Assembly (NCBI RefSeq): GCF_028682475.1
Contig: NZ_JANHLE010000009.1
Coordinates: 62,001-126,000, forward strand
Direction: 5' to 3'
DNA: 64,000 bases
Origin: Pseudomonas putida
Lineage (GTDB): Bacteria; Pseudomonadota; Gammaproteobacteria; Pseudomonadales; Pseudomonadaceae
Shown here piece by piece: positions 63,019 to 64,000 of this stretch. Below the pieces are notes generated by a model. The model had not been told where the DNA came from, made no database searches, and saw only the letters and a program-made list of their open reading frames with translations. Both the position numbers and the translations under genes were made by a program. The stretch's first letter is position 1, and every line of letters starts with the position of its first letter.

Positions 63019-64000
63019 TTATAGTCCCAACTGCAACTTCAACGCCTGGACATGTGCCTGCCACTGCCCGAGTAATTCCCGCTGAGCGGCGTTGGCCCCT
63101 CCCCAGCAGTCCTGCAGGGCCTGCTCGAAATCGCCAACGGTATTCGGCGCGCCCATGTGTGGATCACTAAGACGCTGCTGACAGAACAGCTGCCAGCGCT
63201 GCAGCTCCTGTTCATTCAAGGTGTCGATGAAATTACGGGCGCGATAGCGAAACAGCAATTCAGGTAAACGTTCATCGTCAAACATCCAGTGCCCCTGTCC
63301 CAATTGGCGGGGCTCGACACTGCGCACTTGCTCGCACAGACGCCTGTCGCGATCACCGATAAAGCCGCCATACAATTGCTGCTCCGGATCGTCACAAGGG
63401 GCAAACTCTTCCTCGCTGTAGAGGGTTTGCAATTTATCCTGCCAGATCGCCTGAGCGGCTATCAGGCTTGATGCCCGCATTTGAAATAAGGACATATCCA
63501 GCCCCAGGCGGTGCTGATCCTGCACACGCAATACATTGAGCGGAGCAACCACTGGACAACGATTGATATGCACCAACTTCAAGGGCACAGGTAATTGCCC
63601 TTCAGGCATGTCTTCGCGCCGCGTGTATAAACGCTGGCGCAACGACTCGCCGTCCTCTTGCAGCAACGGTTGGGGATCCATGCCCAAGTCACAGACAATC
63701 AAGGCATTACGGTTACGCGGGTGCCAGGCAAGTGGCAGGACCACACCCAGATAGTTGCGCGCCGCCGAGAAGCGCCCGGAAATATGTACCAGCGGCTGCA
63801 GCAAACGGATTTGATCCAGCACTTTGTGTTTATTACGTAATTGAAACAACCAGTCATACAGTTTCGGCTGTTTCTCACGAATCAAGCGTGCCAGCGCAAT
63901 AGTGGCCCGCACATCACTGAGTGCCTCGTGGGCCTGGCCATGATCGATTCCATTGGCCGCCGTCAGCAGCTCCAGGCGCAAGCTGACACGCCCCTCCTGC
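63019..64000 (-). CDS. sbcB: exodeoxyribonuclease I, C-terminal part
   Basis: A 327-codon fragment whose 5' part is outside the window. It encodes the end of the DnaQ-like exonuclease domain (NGIDHGQAHEALSDVRATIA, which holds the conserved His and last catalytic Asp) and the SH3-like and helical domains that close around single-stranded DNA. KLYDWLFQLRNKHKV and PLVHISGRFSAARNYLGVVL are also characteristic. The enzyme degrades ssDNA 3' to 5' and works in recombination and mismatch repair. The frame remains open to base 64000, so no true start is present. Length fits the rest of a roughly 475-residue SbcB. Confidence 0.92.
   Translation of the reverse strand, partial: QEGRVSLRLELLTAANGIDHGQAHEALSDVRATIALARLIREKQPKLYDWLFQLRNKHKVLDQIRLLQPLVHISGRFSAARNYLGVVLPLAWHPRNRNALIVCDLGMDPQPLLQEDGESLRQRLYTRREDMPEGQLPVPLKLVHINRCPVVAPLNVLRVQDQHRLGLDMSLFQMRASSLIAAQAIWQDKLQTLYSEEEFAPCDDPEQQLYGGFIGDRDRRLCEQVRSVEPRQLGQGHWMFDDERLPELLFRYRARNFIDTLNEQELQRWQLFCQQRLSDPHMGAPNTVGDFEQALQDCWGGANAAQRELLGQWQAHVQALKLQLGL

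Overview
The window reads as chromosomal DNA of a fluorescent Pseudomonas of the P. putida group. The support is high GC, densely packed genes, many GTGGGAGC...GCGAT REP pairs, a complete ttgR-ttgABC solvent/antibiotic efflux locus, a protocatechuate (pca) cluster, an MvaT/TurA-type xenogeneic silencer and a McpG-like chemoreceptor. From memory, not checked here, the order kgtP-like / two-component pair / bglX / ttgRABC / porin / pca / pit / mcpG / purU / turA resembles the P. putida KT2440 region around PP_1366-PP_1404. No tRNA, rRNA, insertion sequence, prophage or CRISPR array was seen.

1-9.3 kb holds housekeeping and accessory metabolism: a LysE-type exporter fragment, a periplasmic glycerophosphodiesterase, a DUF4917 (probably SIR2-like) protein, a drug/metabolite exporter, a SAM methyltransferase, a LemA-TPM-TPM membrane operon and the beta-glucosidase BglX. 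9.3-13.9 kb is a dicarboxylate regulon in miniature: a DctB-like kinase, a sigma-54 activator, a perfect dyad enhancer, a -24/-12 promoter and an alpha-ketoglutarate-type MFS permease. 14-24 kb is a mixed stretch. It holds a secreted five-copy EDGFDRT repeat protein, a flavin reductase, an ABM monooxygenase and an AraC regulator around an exceptional 25-bp perfect palindrome, an AruI-like decarboxylase plus aldehyde dehydrogenase with a LysR gene, and a metallo-beta-lactamase-fold protein with a degenerate metal site.

24-32 kb is export: a 14-TM DHA2 pump, then TtgR, its operator and the TtgABC tripartite pump. 32.5-41.2 kb holds an OprD/BenF-type porin and then a sulfate-ester scavenging cluster: AtsK-like dioxygenase, SftR-like regulator, AtsR binding protein, fused double permease AtsB, ATPase AtsC and arylsulfatase AtsA. 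42.5-52 kb is the lower beta-ketoadipate pathway: pcaC, D, B, T, F, J, I, K and R. PcaR operator-like pairs lie before pcaI, pcaK and pcaR, and one weaker site lies before the porin. A predicted small RNA is transcribed divergently from pcaR.

52-64 kb is core genome: a small leader-preceded gene, the Pit phosphate transporter, a HerA-like ATPase, the McpG-like receptor with a FliA-type promoter, an overlapping glycosyltransferase / deacetylase / flippase-like triplet, purU, turA and the 3' part of sbcB. REP pairs sit mostly at gene 3' ends, and one has become the C-terminal coding sequence of a LysR gene. Gene identities come from reading the sequence against remembered family features; no database search was run.
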